Positions 62,444-64,000 of a stretch of DNA of 64,000 nt are shown here, piece by piece. Source of the DNA: JAABVY01 sp964496505 (lineage in GTDB: Bacteria > Zixibacteria > MSB-5A5 > JAABVY01); the NCBI GenBank assembly GCA_964496505.1, contig CAZBZV010000005.1, positions 1-64,000 on the forward strand. The letters run 5' to 3'. The notes under the pieces were generated by a model. That model saw only the letters and a program-made list of their open reading frames with translations, was not told the DNA's origin and did no database searches. The position numbers were made by a program, and so were the translations under genes. Position 1 is the first letter of the stretch; each line of letters starts with the position of its first letter.

Positions 62444-63088
62444 ATGACATATTTTAAGAACCGCAGAGAAGCGGGTAGAAAATTGGGGGAATTATTAAGG
62501 AATCTGACTGTGAGGGATGAGCGTGTGGTACTTGCCCTTCCACGCGGAGGTGTGCCTGTGGCATCGGAGGCTGCAGAGATTCTGGAAGCGCCGCTTGATG
62601 TATTCCTGGTGCGCAAGCTGGGTGTGCCCGGTCAGGAGGAACTGGCTATGGGATCGATCGCCCAGGATGATGTGCGGTTTATTAACGAGGATATCGTTCA
62701 GTCTCTGGATATACCCCAAAAGGTTATCGACAAGGTTGCCGCCGGCGAGAAGGTTGAGCTGGAAAGGCGGCTGCGCAAATACAGGGGAAGCAGAGAAACT
62801 CCCAATGTGTCCGGTAAAACGGTTCTGCTTATAGATGATGGTTTGGCAACAGGAGCCTCCATGCTTGCCGCAGTTCGTGCCGTAAGAAAGCTCGAACCGA
62901 AAAAGATAATCTCGGCTGTGCCGGTTGCAGCTGAATCGACCTGCCACAAGCTGGAAAGCGAGGCGGATAAGGTCGTCTGTATGTATACCCCGCAGCCGTT
63001 TAACAGCGTGGGGCAGTGGTATGAGGAGTTTCCACAGGTAAGCGATGATGAGGTTTGTGAATTAATGCAGGAAAAGAGGCTGGTATGA
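62444..63088 (+). CDS. Phosphoribosyltransferase-domain protein
   Basis: This 214-residue protein has the type I phosphoribosyltransferase signature VLLIDDGLATGASMLAAVRA (residues about 126-145) that binds ribose 5-phosphate, and VVLALPRGGVPVASEAAEIL near the N-terminus. Proteins with this layout are often found with DUF2267 and stress genes; the base or other substrate is not known. Its last four bases overlap the next gene. Confidence 0.88.
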   Translation: MTYFKNRREAGRKLGELLRNLTVRDERVVLALPRGGVPVASEAAEILEAPLDVFLVRKLGVPGQEELAMGSIAQDDVRFINEDIVQSLDIPQKVIDKVAAGEKVELERRLRKYRGSRETPNVSGKTVLLIDDGLATGASMLAAVRAVRKLEPKKIISAVPVAAESTCHKLESEADKVVCMYTPQPFNSVGQWYEEFPQVSDDEVCELMQEKRLV

Positions 63089-63471
63089 GCGAAAAAGATG
63101 TTCAGAAATTCGAGGTTCCCAGAGATGAATGGCCGGAGTTTGTGCTGGGTTTCGGAACCAGCCACAAGAACTGGCTTCTGGATATTACTCATTTCGATGT
63201 GAATGATACCAAAACGGTTTTGGCACATAATGCGCCGATGAAGGATATCGTGCTGGAGGATGTGGGGCATCTGAATCTGGTGGTGAATGCATCCATGGAT
63301 TCGGAGCGAGAGGTCACACACAAAATAGAAAATCCGCGCTACATAATTATGGAGGAAACTGAGGACGGGGGACATAAGGCTCTGGAAATAATCAACGAGG
63401 AGCTGGAGACAACGTTATTGCGATTTCGTTCCGCGATGCCTCCGCCGATGGTCAACGGCAAGGTCTCCTGA
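63085..63471 (+). CDS. DUF5335-like protein
   Basis: This 128-residue protein has PRDEWPEFVLGFGTSHKNW near the N-terminus, DIVLEDVGHLNLVV in the middle and NPRYIIMEETEDGGHKALEI near the end. The pattern (an opening Trp motif, a central D..GHL motif and a final beta strand) resembles DUF5335 proteins. There is no known activity. It overlaps the phosphoribosyltransferase gene by ATGA, so the two are translationally coupled. Confidence 0.6.
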   Translation: MSEKDVQKFEVPRDEWPEFVLGFGTSHKNWLLDITHFDVNDTKTVLAHNAPMKDIVLEDVGHLNLVVNASMDSEREVTHKIENPRYIIMEETEDGGHKALEIINEELETTLLRFRSAMPPPMVNGKVS

Positions 63472-63509
63472 ACGCTCCTTTGGAATCAACACCAAAAAAG
63501 GTATTAAAC

Positions 63510-64000
63510 ATGGGTCAGAGAAGAAAGATTCACATCGGCACCTCGGGTTGGAATTACAATCACTGGCTGGGCACATTCTATCCGGATGGTCTCAAGAACA
63601 AGAAGGACTGGCTGGGATATTACGGCGATATATTTCATACGGTAGAAATCAACAATTCCTTTTATCGGCTTCCCAAAAATAATACATTCGAAGAATGGAA
63701 GAAAACAGCTCCCGATGATTTCGTTTTTGCGGTTAAAGCCAGCCGCTATATAACGCATATGAAGAAGCTCAAACGGCCGGAAGAGGGCATAGAGAATTTG
63801 ATGAATGGAGTAAAGTCGCTTAATGGTAAGCTGGGACCGATTTTGTTTCAATTGCCGCCGCATTGGAATGTGAATCTCGAGAGACTGAAGATGTTTCTTG
63901 AGATGCTGCCCGACGGCTATAAATATGTTTTCGAATTTCGCGATGAAAGCTGGTGGATCGACGAGGTGTATGACTGCCTCAAGGAACATAACGCTGCATT
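63510..64000 (+). CDS. DUF72 (YecE-like) protein, truncated by the window end
   Basis: The first 163 residues are present. They start MGQRRKIHIGTSGWNYNHW, with the DUF72 signature HIGTSGWNY, the substrate-side VEINNSFYRLP, FVFAVKASRYITH, PILFQLPPHW and FEFRDESWW. The fold is a TIM barrel related to endonuclease IV-type enzymes; its activity is unknown. It begins 38 bp after the DUF5335-like gene, and the frame continues past position 64000. Confidence 0.92.
   Translation, partial: MGQRRKIHIGTSGWNYNHWLGTFYPDGLKNKKDWLGYYGDIFHTVEINNSFYRLPKNNTFEEWKKTAPDDFVFAVKASRYITHMKKLKRPEEGIENLMNGVKSLNGKLGPILFQLPPHWNVNLERLKMFLEMLPDGYKYVFEFRDESWWIDEVYDCLKEHNAA

Noticed and set aside
1..64000. CRISPR arrays, tRNA or rRNA genes
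   Set aside because: No regularly spaced repeats and no cloverleaf-like sequences were noticed in the intergenic regions; a tRNAscan search was not possible.

Overview
The window reads as part of a chromosome from an anaerobic or microaerobic Gram-negative bacterium, probably an uncultured FCB-superphylum lineage; a Zixibacteria-like organism fits best, but this is inference. Pointers are a secreted beta-helix protein ending in a type I dockerin, a C-terminal domain with the NPFN..T.I.Y.L signature typical of FCB secreted proteins, a DUF5916 outer-membrane protein, RND/TolC efflux (two membranes), a group 3b-type [NiFe] hydrogenase and rubrerythrin-based oxygen defence. No tRNA, rRNA or CRISPR array was seen.

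Layout. 1-1555: upstream region of a leftward gene, interrupted by a complete IS256-family element with an exact 8-bp target duplication. 1670-7293: DUF5916 outer-membrane protein and a TldD/PmbA pair in which TldD carries a Tat signal, closed by a strong terminator. 7358-23255: seven tightly packed genes of alpha-glucan and trehalose metabolism (glgE, treS-pep2 fusion, glgB, treZ, GH57, treY, malQ). TreS-Pep2 makes maltose-1-phosphate, GlgE polymerises it, GlgB branches the glucan, TreY/TreZ return it to trehalose, and MalQ and the GH57 enzyme remodel chains. 23290-25744: peroxide defence (rubrerythrin, Fur/PerR-type regulator, thioredoxin, an unannotated 57-aa protein, peroxiredoxin). 25741-29530: MltF-like transglycosylase and dockerin protein, with two similar, probably independent small-RNA genes on the minus strand. 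29850-31082: hypA and hypB, hypA preceded in frame by a remnant of an ADP-ribosylglycohydrolase. 31083-31766: no confident gene. 31767-36912: PEP synthase, site-2 protease with CBS domains, metallo-beta-lactamase-fold protein, Fpg/MutM glycosylase. 37032-46802: four-subunit sulfhydrogenase-type hydrogenase with an embedded cyclic-nucleotide-domain protein, then maturation protease and hypFCDE; a sigma-70-like promoter with a CRP-type palindrome precedes it. 46940-56622: heavy-metal (probably copper/silver) RND efflux operon and small Met/His-rich exported proteins. 56637-60304 (minus): sigma-54-dependent response regulator, sensor kinase and a GluR0-like ligand-gated potassium channel. 60497-64000: kinase-like protein, hibernation factor fused to a cold-shock domain, DUF2267, phosphoribosyltransferase, DUF5335-like and DUF72 genes.

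The two most interesting observations are (i) the pair of ~72-nt intergenic RNA candidates at 27304-27411 and 29424-29528, each with promoter, conserved body and terminator, and (ii) a regulatory circuit readable from sequence: a TGTAGAA-type inverted repeat found upstream of the metal-efflux operon, ~100 bp above a -24/-12 promoter, recurs in front of the sensor kinase/sigma-54 activator genes next door.
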